Shown here one piece after another: positions 23,528-32,696 of a stretch of 64,000 nt of DNA. The notes under the pieces were generated by a model. That model was not told where the DNA came from and searched no databases. It saw only the letters and a program-made list of their open reading frames with translations. The stretch's first letter is position 1, and each line of letters opens with the position of its first letter. Position numbers and translations under genes: made by a program. This DNA is from Nitrosarchaeum koreense MY1. GTDB taxonomy: Archaea > Thermoproteota > Nitrososphaeria > Nitrososphaerales > Nitrosopumilaceae. Location of the stretch: positions 1,275,512 to 1,339,511 of the forward strand of contig NZ_AFPU01000001.1 of assembly GCF_000220175.1 (NCBI RefSeq), in the 5' to 3' direction.

Positions 23528-24789
23528 TGTTAGATCCAAAAATAATCAAGGAGAATCCACAAAGAATTAGAGACATGCTAAAAGCAAGGGCAGTTGAATT
23601 TAATCTTGATGAATTAGTAGAGTTTGATCAAAAAAGAAGAGACCTTATTCTAAAAACAGATAAGATGCGAAAAAAGAAAAACCAAATAGCATTAGAAATT
23701 TCTCAGAAAAAGAAATCAGGAGAAGATATTTCACCAATCTTATCTGAAATGAAAAATATTTCAGGAGAACTTACAAAACTAGAATCATTACAGGAAGAAG
23801 TAGAAAAAAAATATTCTAATTTAGCATTAACTATTCCAAATTTGATTCACGAGTCTGTACCTATTGGCAAAGATGAAACTGCTAACATAGAAATTAAAAA
23901 ATGGGGAACAATTCCCAAATTTGATTTTAAAATTAATGACCATATAGATATTTCTGCGAATTTGGATTTAGTTGATCTTGAAAGAGCAGCTAAAGTTGCA
24001 GGTGCAAGATTTTATTATCTGAAAAACGATCTTGTTAGATTAAACCAGTCTCTTATTCATTATGGATTAGATTTTCTTGTAGAAAAAAATTATTCTCTAG
24101 TACAACCACCATATATGATCAATCGTCAATCTATGGAAGGAGCAATAATAGCCGACGATTTTGAAGAAGTGATTTACAAAATTGATAATGAAGATCTATA
24201 CATGATTGGAACTTCTGAACATGCTATGGCAGCAATGCGCTCAAACGAGATTATTGAAGGTAAAGATCTTCCTTTAAGATTTGCAGGAGTAAGTCCATGT
24301 TTTAGAAAAGAAGCTGGGGCACATGGAAGAGATCAAAAAGGAATTTTCAGAGTACATCAGTTTGACAAAATTGAGCAGTTTGTTTTTGCTCGTCCAGAAG
24401 AATCTTGGAAAGAACATGAAAGAATGTTATCTGTAGCTGAGGAGTTCTATCAAAAATTAGAGATCCCATACAAAGTAATGCTACTATCATCAGGCGATAT
24501 GGGAAAAGTGTCTGCAAAAACATATGATATCGAAGCATGGATGGCAGGTCAAAATGCATATAGAGAAATTGTTTCATGTTCGAATTGTTTAGATTATCAA
24601 GCAAGAAGACTAAAGATCAGGTTTAGAGATAAAACAAATGAAGAAACACAATATTTACACACGTTAAACAGTACATTAGTTGCCACATCACGTGTTTTAG
24701 TTTCAATAATGGAAAATTTTCAAACTAATGATGGGCATATTGTTATTCCAAAAGTTTTACAAAAATACATGGGCAAAAACATAATCTAG
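23527..24789 (+). CDS. serS: Seryl-tRNA synthetase
   Basis: 420 residues of the common (bacterial-type) SerRS. An N-terminal coiled coil (about 25-105, Lys/Glu rich) reaches the tRNA-Ser variable arm, then the class II core with motif 2 (PCFRKEAGAHGRDQKGIFRVHQFDKIE) and motif 3 (NSTLVATSRVLVSIMENFQ). The start overlaps pcc1. It charges tRNA-Ser and is the last gene of the rps15-recJ-pcc1-serS operon, though eS1 follows closely. Confidence 0.96.
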   Translation: MLDPKIIKENPQRIRDMLKARAVEFNLDELVEFDQKRRDLILKTDKMRKKKNQIALEISQKKKSGEDISPILSEMKNISGELTKLESLQEEVEKKYSNLALTIPNLIHESVPIGKDETANIEIKKWGTIPKFDFKINDHIDISANLDLVDLERAAKVAGARFYYLKNDLVRLNQSLIHYGLDFLVEKNYSLVQPPYMINRQSMEGAIIADDFEEVIYKIDNEDLYMIGTSEHAMAAMRSNEIIEGKDLPLRFAGVSPCFRKEAGAHGRDQKGIFRVHQFDKIEQFVFARPEESWKEHERMLSVAEEFYQKLEIPYKVMLLSSGDMGKVSAKTYDIEAWMAGQNAYREIVSCSNCLDYQARRLKIRFRDKTNEETQYLHTLNSTLVATSRVLVSIMENFQTNDGHIVIPKVLQKYMGKNII

Positions 24790-24829
24790 TCGCATACCCT
24801 TATATTTTGGATTCAAAGGTCGATAATAA

Positions 24830-25441
24830 TTGGCACGTAGAAAAGGACGAGTAAAGGACAAATGGCGAGAAAAGAAATGGGTAACTGTAAGCGCCCCAGA
24901 TTCATTTAACAATGTTCCAATTGCTTATGTTCCAATTACTGATGATGAAAATGCAGTAGGTAGAGTTTTAGAAGTCACATTGTATGACATTCTAAAAGGA
25001 GACCCATCACAACATCAATACAAGATTTACTTCCAAATAAACAAAGTAGAAGATGATAAAGCTACTACGATTTTTAAAAGATATGAATATTCTAAAGAAT
25101 TTTTGCGAAGTTTGGTAAGACGAGGTTCATCTAAAATCAATTTCATCATAGATATCAAAACAAAAGATGGTTATGTCTTTAGAATCAAAATACTTGCACT
25201 TACACATAGACAACTTAACACATCTAGAAAACATGCATTAAGATTGATTGCTAGAGATGTAATTAACAATACGGTACCTCAAATGACAATTGACCAGTTT
25301 GTTCAGGCTACATGTTATAGTAAGATTAATTCTGATATCATGGCTGCATTTAAGAAAGTCATTAGAGTAAGACATGTAGGTCTAGAGAAAGTCAAACTCA
25401 TCAGAACTGCAGAAAAAGAAATAGCATTGCTTGAAGCCTAA
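24830..25441 (+). CDS. rps3ae: Ribosomal protein eS1 (S3Ae)
   Basis: 203 residues with a basic N-terminus (ARRKGRVKDKWREKKWV) and the conserved YSKEFLRSLVRRGSSK segment. It is a small-subunit protein found in archaea and eukaryotes. The start is TTG. A short leader follows serS with a possible TATA at about 24800-24810, so it could be independently transcribed. Confidence 0.96.
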   Translation: MARRKGRVKDKWREKKWVTVSAPDSFNNVPIAYVPITDDENAVGRVLEVTLYDILKGDPSQHQYKIYFQINKVEDDKATTIFKRYEYSKEFLRSLVRRGSSKINFIIDIKTKDGYVFRIKILALTHRQLNTSRKHALRLIARDVINNTVPQMTIDQFVQATCYSKINSDIMAAFKKVIRVRHVGLEKVKLIRTAEKEIALLEA

Positions 25442-25465
25442 ACAACAATCGTATTCATACAGATA

Positions 25466-25891
25466 ATGGTTGACAAATTAGAAGTTACAATTGATGTTAT
25501 TATACATGCAACTGAAGATATTTTCAAATTCTTAAAATCATTTGAAGACATATTTGAGTTAGATGATGGTTTCACAGTGAATGAAACACTAGGTCATTTT
25601 GAGAATACAATAACAATACTAAGTAGGAAAATTGAAAAAAAAGAGGCACAAAAATTTGTCCTAAGATTAATTGAAGCTATATCAAAGGAACAAATTATCA
25701 AATTATTAGAAGAGATAGAAGAAAGAACAGTAGATTCCAGACTTCACATTAGATTAGACAAACAAGAATTCATCAGAGGAAATCTAGTATTAAGTGAAAG
25801 AGATGCAATAAAAGTGAAAATTCATACACCAATTTATAATAAAAAAGATACTGTCAAAATATTCAGGCAGGTATTCCAAATTGCCAACTAG
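25466..25891 (+). CDS. COG1325-type RNA-binding protein
   Basis: 141 residues. It matches the COG1325/DUF54 family of archaeal proteins predicted to take part in the exosome or RNA maturation (DVIIHATEDIFKFLKSFEDIF..., SRLHIRLDKQEFIRGNLVLSERDAIKVKI). The family is frequently encoded close to ribosomal proteins and exosome genes. It starts 24 bp after eS1, so the two are probably one transcript. Family assignment is from memory. Confidence 0.78.
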   Translation: MVDKLEVTIDVIIHATEDIFKFLKSFEDIFELDDGFTVNETLGHFENTITILSRKIEKKEAQKFVLRLIEAISKEQIIKLLEEIEERTVDSRLHIRLDKQEFIRGNLVLSERDAIKVKIHTPIYNKKDTVKIFRQVFQIAN

Positions 25892-25922
25892 ATTAAATAG
25901 TAATGAGAAGGCAATTTAATTT

Positions 25923-25991
25923 GGGAATGAGGAGATAATAGCCGCTCCAGTCTGAGCGAAAGCTTTGAAGACGCCGCGACGAACCGACCCC
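25923..25991 (+). ncRNA. Candidate box C/D-type small RNA
   Basis: A GC-rich island in the 25892-26076 gap. It reads as GGG stem, AATGAGGA (25926-25933, box C-like with one mismatch), a guide-length stretch, CTGA (25952-25955, box D'), a spacer, TTGAAGA (25965-25971, weak box C'), a second guide-length stretch, CCGA (25984-25987, weak box D) and CCC closing. The order and spacing are those of archaeal C/D guide RNAs. The imperfect boxes leave the call uncertain. A TTAAAT element about 30 bp upstream (25892-25898) could be its promoter. Confidence 0.42.
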
Positions 25992-26076
25992 ATTTTTGAA
26001 TTTATTATAAAGATCAAAAATTTTCTCACTGAAATCATGGTATTATTTTAAATACGGATAAACGGGGCGTTCTTTT

Positions 26077-27534
26077 GTGGTAGATTACGACATCATTATA
26101 GCTGGAGGCGGATTGGCAGGAACTATAGCTGCTCAATCAGTTTCATATTATTCAAATCAGGGATTAAAAGTTCTAGTTATTGACAGAAGCCCTTCAAATT
26201 TACCAGGATCTAAAAGTGTATCAGGTTGGATATGTGGAGATGCAGTTAGTAAAGAAGCTGTAGACTACATGACAAACAGAATTAAAGTTAATTGGAGTGA
26301 ACCAGAAATTGAACACAAAGTAAAAGGTGTAATGGCATTTTCTCCAGATAGAGAAACATCCATTCCATTTGATGGTGCTGGATATATGCTCAATAGACAA
26401 GTTTTGCCAGAACGTCAAAACGAAAGAACATTAGCAATGGGAGTAGATTTTGATTTTGAAATTAATCTTACTGGATTAGTATATGATGGAAATCAAGTAA
26501 TTGGAGTTCAAGGAATAAACAACAAAACAAAAACACCATACAAAAAAACAGCCAAAGTCGTAATCGATGCAACTGGAATGACATCTATGCTTCGAAATCA
26601 AATTTCCAACACAACAAAGATGGAAAAAAAAATAGATCGTACAGATGTAGAATCAACAGGAAGACATATCATGTATTTTGACCAAGGAGAAGAAGATCTA
26701 ACAGAATTTGATCCAAATTATTGCATAATTCATCTTGATCAGGATATTGCTCCAGGTGGATATGGATGGGTATTTCCTAAAGGAAAAAATAAAGTAAACA
26801 TAGGTCTTGGGGTTGAAAAAACACTTCTTGAAAAACGAAATCAGAGATTAGGAAAAAACGATAATGTATCAATGTTGATTAATCAATATGTTGAAAGAAA
26901 TCGAGCAATTAAAAATGCAAGACTATCAGAGGATCCTCAAGATAAGAATAATGCAACTGGAAATTTCCAAGTTTCAGTCAGAAGACAAAATGATTGTATG
27001 GTAGCAAATGGATTTGTAATAGTAGGGGATTCTGCATGGATGCCAAAACCACTTGATGCCGGAGGTATTGGACCAGCATTAGTTGCAGGAACTATTGTTG
27101 GAAAATGTGTAGTAGAAGCAATTCAATCAGGAGATGTTACGGAAAAAGGATTATGGAAATACAATAAAGAATTCATTAATGAATATGGTTACAAAACAGC
27201 AGGATTGGAAATTTTTAGAAAATTAATTCAAACTCTCACCAATGAACAAATTAGTTATGGAATGAAACACTTTTTGGGGAATTTAGATGTAGAAGCAATT
27301 TCAAAAGGAGAGCATCCTGACTTTTCAAACGTTACAAAATTAGGAATGATGATCAGAGGGGCACTAAACAAAAAACTAGCTGATGGTTTACGTTTTACTA
27401 CACAACAAAATAGACTTTTAACAAAACACTATTACGAATATCCTGAATCTCCAGAAGGATTTGATGAGTGGAGTAAGAAACTACATCATATTCTTGATGA
27501 ATCTAATGCTAAATTACCTCAATATCAAAACTAA
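26077..27534 (+). CDS. Geranylgeranyl reductase family flavoprotein
   Basis: 485 residues with an N-terminal FAD-binding Rossmann motif (IIIAGGGLAGTIAA) and the conserved GDSAWMPKPLDAGGIGPALVAG loop. Archaeal members saturate the geranylgeranyl chains of membrane lipids (digeranylgeranylglycerophospholipid reductase) or related isoprenoids. A TATA element (TTTTAAATA, about 26045-26056) lies near the start. It is a single gene, so the exact substrate is not fixed. Confidence 0.9.
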   Translation: MVDYDIIIAGGGLAGTIAAQSVSYYSNQGLKVLVIDRSPSNLPGSKSVSGWICGDAVSKEAVDYMTNRIKVNWSEPEIEHKVKGVMAFSPDRETSIPFDGAGYMLNRQVLPERQNERTLAMGVDFDFEINLTGLVYDGNQVIGVQGINNKTKTPYKKTAKVVIDATGMTSMLRNQISNTTKMEKKIDRTDVESTGRHIMYFDQGEEDLTEFDPNYCIIHLDQDIAPGGYGWVFPKGKNKVNIGLGVEKTLLEKRNQRLGKNDNVSMLINQYVERNRAIKNARLSEDPQDKNNATGNFQVSVRRQNDCMVANGFVIVGDSAWMPKPLDAGGIGPALVAGTIVGKCVVEAIQSGDVTEKGLWKYNKEFINEYGYKTAGLEIFRKLIQTLTNEQISYGMKHFLGNLDVEAISKGEHPDFSNVTKLGMMIRGALNKKLADGLRFTTQQNRLLTKHYYEYPESPEGFDEWSKKLHHILDESNAKLPQYQN

Positions 27535-27570
27535 GCTTTATTTGTAAACTTAATCATAAAAAAATATCAG

Positions 27571-28368
27571 ATGTTAAAAGAGATACAGTATTTAGATTGG
27601 AATAATTCAAATGAGATTTTAAAGAAAGCCTATAAGGCAAAATTATTTGTGTTGATAATTGGTCCTAAGGGTACAGGAAAAACATCGCTAGTTAGAGATT
27701 TTGCAGAAAATATGAATATGAATCTAGAATCTATTAATTTTAGCCTCCGAACACGAGAAAGTCACTTAATTGGAACTAAAACTTTGACCAATGGAACTGT
27801 TAGTTTTGAGGAAGGTCTTTTGATTAAATCAATGAAAGAAAGTAGCATGTTATATCTAGATGAAATTAATGCTGCTGAAGCTGATGTATTACTTAGATTA
27901 GATGAAGCACTTGATGACAGAAGACAGATCGTATTAAAAGAATCCACAGGTGAGATTGTAAAAGCTAAAGAAGGCTGGTTTGTAATTGCAACAATTAATC
28001 CGTTAACACATAGCGGAACCAAAGAATTGCCACCACAATTACTCAGCAGATTTCCAGTTAGAATTAGATTAGAATATCCACCAGAGAATATCGAATTAGA
28101 AATTGTTAAAAAACATGTTTCGGGAAATCATGATTCTGAGATCATTCAAGCAATTAAACTTGCAAATGTATTAAGACAGGCAGCTGCAGTTGAAGAATTA
28201 TTCTACTCTCCAAGTTTAAGGGAAACTATTGCGTTTGGAAAATTACTTGATGAAGGAATGACTCCTAAAAAAGCAGCAGATATTGTTTTTGGTAATGTGT
28301 ATACACAATGGGGAAATATAGAATATCAAAAAGTAAGTGACATCATTACCTCAATGTTTGGAAATTAG
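27571..28368 (+). CDS. MoxR-family AAA+ ATPase
   Basis: 265 residues. The Walker A motif is GPKGTGKTS (about residues 31-39) and Walker B is MLYLDEINAA (about 90-99). It belongs to the MoxR-type AAA+ group that remodels or inserts metal cofactors in target proteins, in partnership with VWA proteins. Its stop codon abuts the ATG of the VWA gene (TAGATG), so the two are cotranslated. Confidence 0.9.
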   Translation: MLKEIQYLDWNNSNEILKKAYKAKLFVLIIGPKGTGKTSLVRDFAENMNMNLESINFSLRTRESHLIGTKTLTNGTVSFEEGLLIKSMKESSMLYLDEINAAEADVLLRLDEALDDRRQIVLKESTGEIVKAKEGWFVIATINPLTHSGTKELPPQLLSRFPVRIRLEYPPENIELEIVKKHVSGNHDSEIIQAIKLANVLRQAAAVEELFYSPSLRETIAFGKLLDEGMTPKKAADIVFGNVYTQWGNIEYQKVSDIITSMFGN

Positions 28369-29931
28369 ATGCAATCATTACAATTACAAAATGAGTCACT
28401 AGTTGAGATAGCCACATTTTTGATTAGAAGGTGGTCAGAAAGAGAAAATATCACAGTAGAATTTTCAGATAGAGTTAATACAAAAACAAGATTACAAGAA
28501 AATAGAGTAATCTTAACTCCAATTGAAAAAAGAATTGGAGATGAATTTCAGAGATATAGACAATTTAGAACTTCATTATGGTATGAATCTATGAGAGTAA
28601 AATTTTGCAAAAAAATTCTTAGCAATGATCATGCATTTGGATTTATTCTAAACACAATGGAGACAGTAAGAGTAGAGCAGATAGGAAGAAAACTTTGGAA
28701 GGGAATGGATGAAGAAATTATCTTTAATTATGCATACATGCTCGTAGGCAGGCCTCAATTACATACAGTTTATGGAAAAGCACGAATTGTAGAAGCATTT
28801 TATCAATATTTTATGTTTGGAACAATAAAAGGCGAAGTGCAATCTAGTCATTTTGAAAGAGTAAAAAAAGCTTCAAACTTTGCTAAGAAAATTGTTGATG
28901 AATCTATAAGAAAAAAATACGGTACAGAATGGTTAGAAAAAAAAGTGGTAGAAATAATTAAGATCCTAGACATAGATTCATTACTTACAATTCCAGTATC
29001 GTTACCGTTTATGAAAGTAGGTATGGCATTATCAGAAGAAGAGTTATTAAAATTTCTAACAATAATTTCAAAAAATAAAGAAGGAGATTTTGGAAAGATT
29101 GATCCAAAATCGGCGTTGAGTGGAGAAAATATCTATGATGAATACAAAGTAATTCTTGAGGAAAAAAAGAAAAATGAAAAAAAAGGATTAGGACCAAAAT
29201 CAATAGGAGTTCAGGTTCCTATTGTAACTAACATTGATGAAACAATAATTTATGACATGAATTTAATAAATAATCTTAAAATAAAATTTAAAGAATTAAA
29301 ATCAGGGTGGAAAGAACAACATCATATTAGCGGAGATGAATTTGATGAAGAAAACTACATTGATGAGCATGAGCCATTTTTTACAGATATTAAAAAATTA
29401 ATTAAATCTAAGATAGTTATTTTATTAGATCATTCATCTAGTATTGCATCAGATGCATTAGAATACAAAAAAGCAACACTTGCACTTTGTGAAGTACTAG
29501 CATATCTTAAAGTAAAATTCGCTGTTTATGCATTTAACACACATAATAGAGATATTGTATGTTGGTTGATAAAACCAGATAATATGAAATGGAATAATAT
29601 TTCTGCAAAAAGATTAGCTCAAGTGGTTGCAAACGGTTCAACACCATTAGCAGAAGTGTACGGTAAAATGTTCTCAACATTACAGTCAAAAAGACCAGAT
29701 ATTTTTTTAACATTAACTGATGGAGAACCATCTGATCCTGATGCAGTTAGAAATATGACTAAATCTTTCAAGAGATTAGGCATAAACATGGTAGCTTTGG
29801 GTTTGGGTCCAAATACAATTAGAGCTACAACAATAGCAAATAATCTCAAACATCTAGGATATGAAAAAACAATGGCAGTCAGTAGATTAAAAGACATTCC
29901 AAGTAAAGTGATTAGCATTTTAGATGTATAA
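28369..29931 (+). CDS. VWA-domain protein (CoxE-like partner of MoxR)
   Basis: 520 residues. The C-terminal von Willebrand factor A domain begins around residue 340 with the metal-ion-dependent adhesion site LLDHSSSIASDA (DxSxS) and includes a TDGEPSD segment. The long N-terminal region is helical and basic. MoxR/VWA pairs act as chaperone systems that mature metalloenzymes. Thaumarchaeota have many Cu enzymes (AMO, nitrite reductase, multicopper oxidases), so a copper-enzyme client is possible; none is indicated here. Confidence 0.87.
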   Translation: MQSLQLQNESLVEIATFLIRRWSERENITVEFSDRVNTKTRLQENRVILTPIEKRIGDEFQRYRQFRTSLWYESMRVKFCKKILSNDHAFGFILNTMETVRVEQIGRKLWKGMDEEIIFNYAYMLVGRPQLHTVYGKARIVEAFYQYFMFGTIKGEVQSSHFERVKKASNFAKKIVDESIRKKYGTEWLEKKVVEIIKILDIDSLLTIPVSLPFMKVGMALSEEELLKFLTIISKNKEGDFGKIDPKSALSGENIYDEYKVILEEKKKNEKKGLGPKSIGVQVPIVTNIDETIIYDMNLINNLKIKFKELKSGWKEQHHISGDEFDEENYIDEHEPFFTDIKKLIKSKIVILLDHSSSIASDALEYKKATLALCEVLAYLKVKFAVYAFNTHNRDIVCWLIKPDNMKWNNISAKRLAQVVANGSTPLAEVYGKMFSTLQSKRPDIFLTLTDGEPSDPDAVRNMTKSFKRLGINMVALGLGPNTIRATTIANNLKHLGYEKTMAVSRLKDIPSKVISILDV

Positions 29932-30014
29932 TTTAGAATTCATATCAACCCAACATACTAAATCTATCAGATATTTTATATGAGCTTTATTAGATTAGAA
30001 CAGTTAGAGAAAAG

Positions 30015-31565
30015 TTGTCAGACGAAAAAGAAAATAATATAGATAAAGTCTTATTGGAACGTTTTGAACGAGAAATTTGGAGTAAAGTGCCCCATTTAGA
30101 AGGTACAAAGATTGTAAATTCAACACCATTAATTGATCTAACAGAAGATTTCAAAGAATGTGCTAAAAGTGTGTATAAATTCGAACTTGATGATAACAAT
30201 TTGAAAGTTTATGGAAAGTTTGATTCTACACTACTAAGCGGTTCAATCAAAGTAAGAGCTGCTACTCATATCATTCATGATGCAATTGCATCTGGAAAAC
30301 TAAAAGGAAGTCAAACGGTAATTGAAGCTACTTCTGGAAATTTTGGAATAGCTTTAGGGCTATTATCAAAAATTGGAGTAAGTGTAGTTGCACTAGTGTC
30401 AAGAAAATTACAAGAGGGAGTGTTTAAAGAATTAAGAAATGAGAATATTCGAATTATGGATTTGGATATGGATATTTGTCCAGCTCCAGGAATGGAAAAC
30501 CGAGCAGATGAGTTAGCTGCAAAAGCAACTGCTGGAAATATTCGTTCACAGTTATCAGAACTTGGTTTTAATCCTGAAATTTTTGACATTAATATTCAAG
30601 AAATAGAAGCATTATTAGCTAAACAAGACATCATAAATTTAGCAAGATTTCTTGCTAAAATTTACAATCTATTCTGTCCAAAACAGTATGATAACGAATT
30701 GAATGTTGATGTTCATAGAATTATAACAGCTCCAGAAATTGATCAACAACTTCGAGAAAATGGGGATTCGTTGGAAAATTATCAAATAATCTGTTCATTT
30801 GGTACTGGAGGAACTTCCGGAGGTTTAAGTCAATATATGGCTAAAAAATACGATAAGAAATCAATACATGTTGTTTTTCCTATTCCTGGTCAAGATGTTG
30901 CGGGAATTAGAACAAAAGCCAAAGCTTCAGGTTTGACACTTTACAAACCAGATACATTTGCTGCAGAACATGAGATAGATTATGAGAAAGCAAAATTCCT
31001 ATTGAAGTTTTTTGTAGATAAGGGACATGACATAGGTGAGAGTACTGCTCTAGAATTATTTGCTGCTATGCAGATGGCAAAATCAGGAAATTATAAAAAA
31101 TTCATCATAATAGTAGCGGATGGAATTGAAAAATACAGAAAGAATTTCGAGCAAATATCAAAAAAACAATTGCCAATTAATATTTCATTAGAAGAAGCTT
31201 CATCAATTGTAAATGATTATGACAGAATTATTTGGGTACATACACAATACACTCCTAAAGAAGCTGGAATTGAAATGCTTGCAAAATCATTAGGGGTCGA
31301 TAAATCTAAAATTTCCGTACCCAAAGCAAGAACGATTAATGAATTATTATCCACCCAGAAAATTCCTGAAGAGTTAAGTAAGGAACTAAACGGTTCAAAA
31401 GGAAAATCACTATTAGTTTGCATGGCTGGAAATACCTCCCTTATGACTGCACAAGTACTTGCCAGTAAAGGAATAATTACTCAAAGCTTGAACGGAGGAA
31501 TTACAAATTTGCCTGAAGGAAGAGGTAGAAATCCAGGTGAATACATAAAAGCAGCTACTGAATAA
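30015..31565 (+). CDS. PLP-dependent lyase-like protein fused to rhodanese
   Basis: 516 residues from TTG. The N-terminal part (about 30-380) is a fold-type II PLP enzyme like cysteine synthase. It has SGSIKVRAA with the PLP Lys near residue 79, EATSGNFGIALG, and the glycine-rich GTGGTSGG at about 262. The C-terminal 110 residues resemble rhodanese with active-site CMAGNTS (Cys469) and NGGI. Together they may pass sulfur from cysteine chemistry to a carrier. The substrate is not known. An ASCH gene follows after 5 bp. Confidence 0.8.
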   Translation: MSDEKENNIDKVLLERFEREIWSKVPHLEGTKIVNSTPLIDLTEDFKECAKSVYKFELDDNNLKVYGKFDSTLLSGSIKVRAATHIIHDAIASGKLKGSQTVIEATSGNFGIALGLLSKIGVSVVALVSRKLQEGVFKELRNENIRIMDLDMDICPAPGMENRADELAAKATAGNIRSQLSELGFNPEIFDINIQEIEALLAKQDIINLARFLAKIYNLFCPKQYDNELNVDVHRIITAPEIDQQLRENGDSLENYQIICSFGTGGTSGGLSQYMAKKYDKKSIHVVFPIPGQDVAGIRTKAKASGLTLYKPDTFAAEHEIDYEKAKFLLKFFVDKGHDIGESTALELFAAMQMAKSGNYKKFIIIVADGIEKYRKNFEQISKKQLPINISLEEASSIVNDYDRIIWVHTQYTPKEAGIEMLAKSLGVDKSKISVPKARTINELLSTQKIPEELSKELNGSKGKSLLVCMAGNTSLMTAQVLASKGIITQSLNGGITNLPEGRGRNPGEYIKAATE

Positions 31566-31570
31566 TAGTT

Positions 31571-32020
31571 TTGAAGTGCTTATCAATATCCCAACCATTT
31601 GCAGATTTAATAATTTTAGGTAAAAAAACAATAGAATTAAGAAATTGGAACACAAATTTTCGAGGAGAATTTTTGATTCATGCACCACTTAAAATAAAAA
31701 CTGAAGATTGTAAGAGATTAAAAATTAATAAAAAATTTGTCACAGGTGTCATAATTGGAAAAGCAGAACTATATGATGTAAAAAAATATAATTCACTTAA
31801 AGAAATAAGAGAGGATCAAAAATTTCATTTTGCGGCAAAAAAATTTCAAAACAAAATTTATGGATTTAAAATAAGAAATGTAAAAATCTTAAAAATTCCT
31901 ATTCCATGTAAAGGACAATTAGGTTTTTTCAATGTAGAATTAACAAAAATCAAAAACAAAGATATTTTGTCAGATATAATAGATGAGGAGTATAGATATC
32001 AATGGATCAATCATCATTGA
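31571..32020 (+). CDS. ASCH domain protein
   Basis: 149 residues. The start (CLSISQPFADLIILGKKTIELRNWNTNFRGEFLIHA) is characteristic of the ASCH domain, a PUA-like RNA-binding fold implicated in RNA processing, coactivation or nucleotide recognition. The TTG start is 5 bp after the PLP-rhodanese gene, so they are cotranscribed. This suggests, but does not prove, a link to RNA modification with sulfur. Confidence 0.85.
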   Translation: MKCLSISQPFADLIILGKKTIELRNWNTNFRGEFLIHAPLKIKTEDCKRLKINKKFVTGVIIGKAELYDVKKYNSLKEIREDQKFHFAAKKFQNKIYGFKIRNVKILKIPIPCKGQLGFFNVELTKIKNKDILSDIIDEEYRYQWINHH

Positions 32021-32053
32021 AAAAATAAGGTATCATCAAAAAAAGCATTACTA

Positions 32054-32064
32054 GTATATATAAA
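32054..32064 (+). promoter_or_regulatory. TBP gene TATA box
   Basis: GTATATATAAA is a strong archaeal TATA element. With a start about 25 bp downstream, the RNA would begin at or a few bases before the ATG at 32088. Confidence 0.7.
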
Positions 32065-32083
32065 GGGACTATTTAAAGTCCCT
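32064..32083 (+). promoter_or_regulatory. Inverted repeat over the TBP transcription start
   Basis: AGGGACT (32064-32070), a 6-bp spacer ATTTAA, and AGTCCCT (32077-32083) form a perfect 7-bp palindrome lying directly between the TATA box and the start codon. In archaea, operators placed here block preinitiation-complex assembly or RNA polymerase entry. An operator is a likely reading; no regulator is known to me. Confidence 0.5.
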
Positions 32084-32087
32084 CGAC

Positions 32088-32651
32088 ATGCCTCAAACAA
32101 AACCTATTGTTAGTGTTGAAAATGTAGTTGCTTCTGCATCAGTGGAGCAAAAAATTGATCTAAACGAAATAACTGAAAAATTTCCAGATACCGAATATCA
32201 TCCAGAACAATTTCCTGGATTAGTATTTAGATTACAAAATCCAAGAACGGCAACGCTCATTTTTAGAACAGGAAAAATGGTATGTACAGGTGCAAAATCC
32301 GAAGATATGGCAATTAAAGCTGTTAACACAGTAGTTCAAAAACTAAGAAAAGGTAAAATAAAAATAAAAAATGACGCAGTGATAACAGTTCAAAATATAG
32401 TAGCAGCAATAAATCTTGGTGGTAAAATCCACTTAGAAAAAGCGGCTAGAACATTACCTAGAAGTATGTATGAGCCTGAACAATTTCCAGGATTAATTCA
32501 CAGAATGCTAGATCCAAAAACAGTCATACTATTATTTGCTTCAGGAAAGCTAGTATGTACGGGTGCAAAAAAAGAATCAGACGTATATAGGTCCGTACAT
32601 AACCTACACTCGTTATTAGAGGAAAAAAACCTCATGATATATGATCAGTAA
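32088..32651 (+). CDS. tbp: TATA-box-binding protein
   Basis: 187 residues of two tandem TBP repeats. Each carries the EQFPGL(V/I)(F/H)R segment and a KMVCTGAK / KLVCTGAK stirrup motif (about residues 40-75 and 131-167). It nucleates archaeal transcription with TFB at promoters like those seen throughout the window. It is the only TBP gene in the window. Confidence 0.98.
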   Translation: MPQTKPIVSVENVVASASVEQKIDLNEITEKFPDTEYHPEQFPGLVFRLQNPRTATLIFRTGKMVCTGAKSEDMAIKAVNTVVQKLRKGKIKIKNDAVITVQNIVAAINLGGKIHLEKAARTLPRSMYEPEQFPGLIHRMLDPKTVILLFASGKLVCTGAKKESDVYRSVHNLHSLLEEKNLMIYDQ

Positions 32652-32696
32652 TAACAATCACAATATTCAAATTAATTATAAAAAATTTAAACTTAA

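Noticed and set aside
27571-29931. MoxR-VWA as an antiviral ternary system
   Set aside because: No protease, phosphatase or effector gene accompanies the pair, and the neighbours are metabolic.
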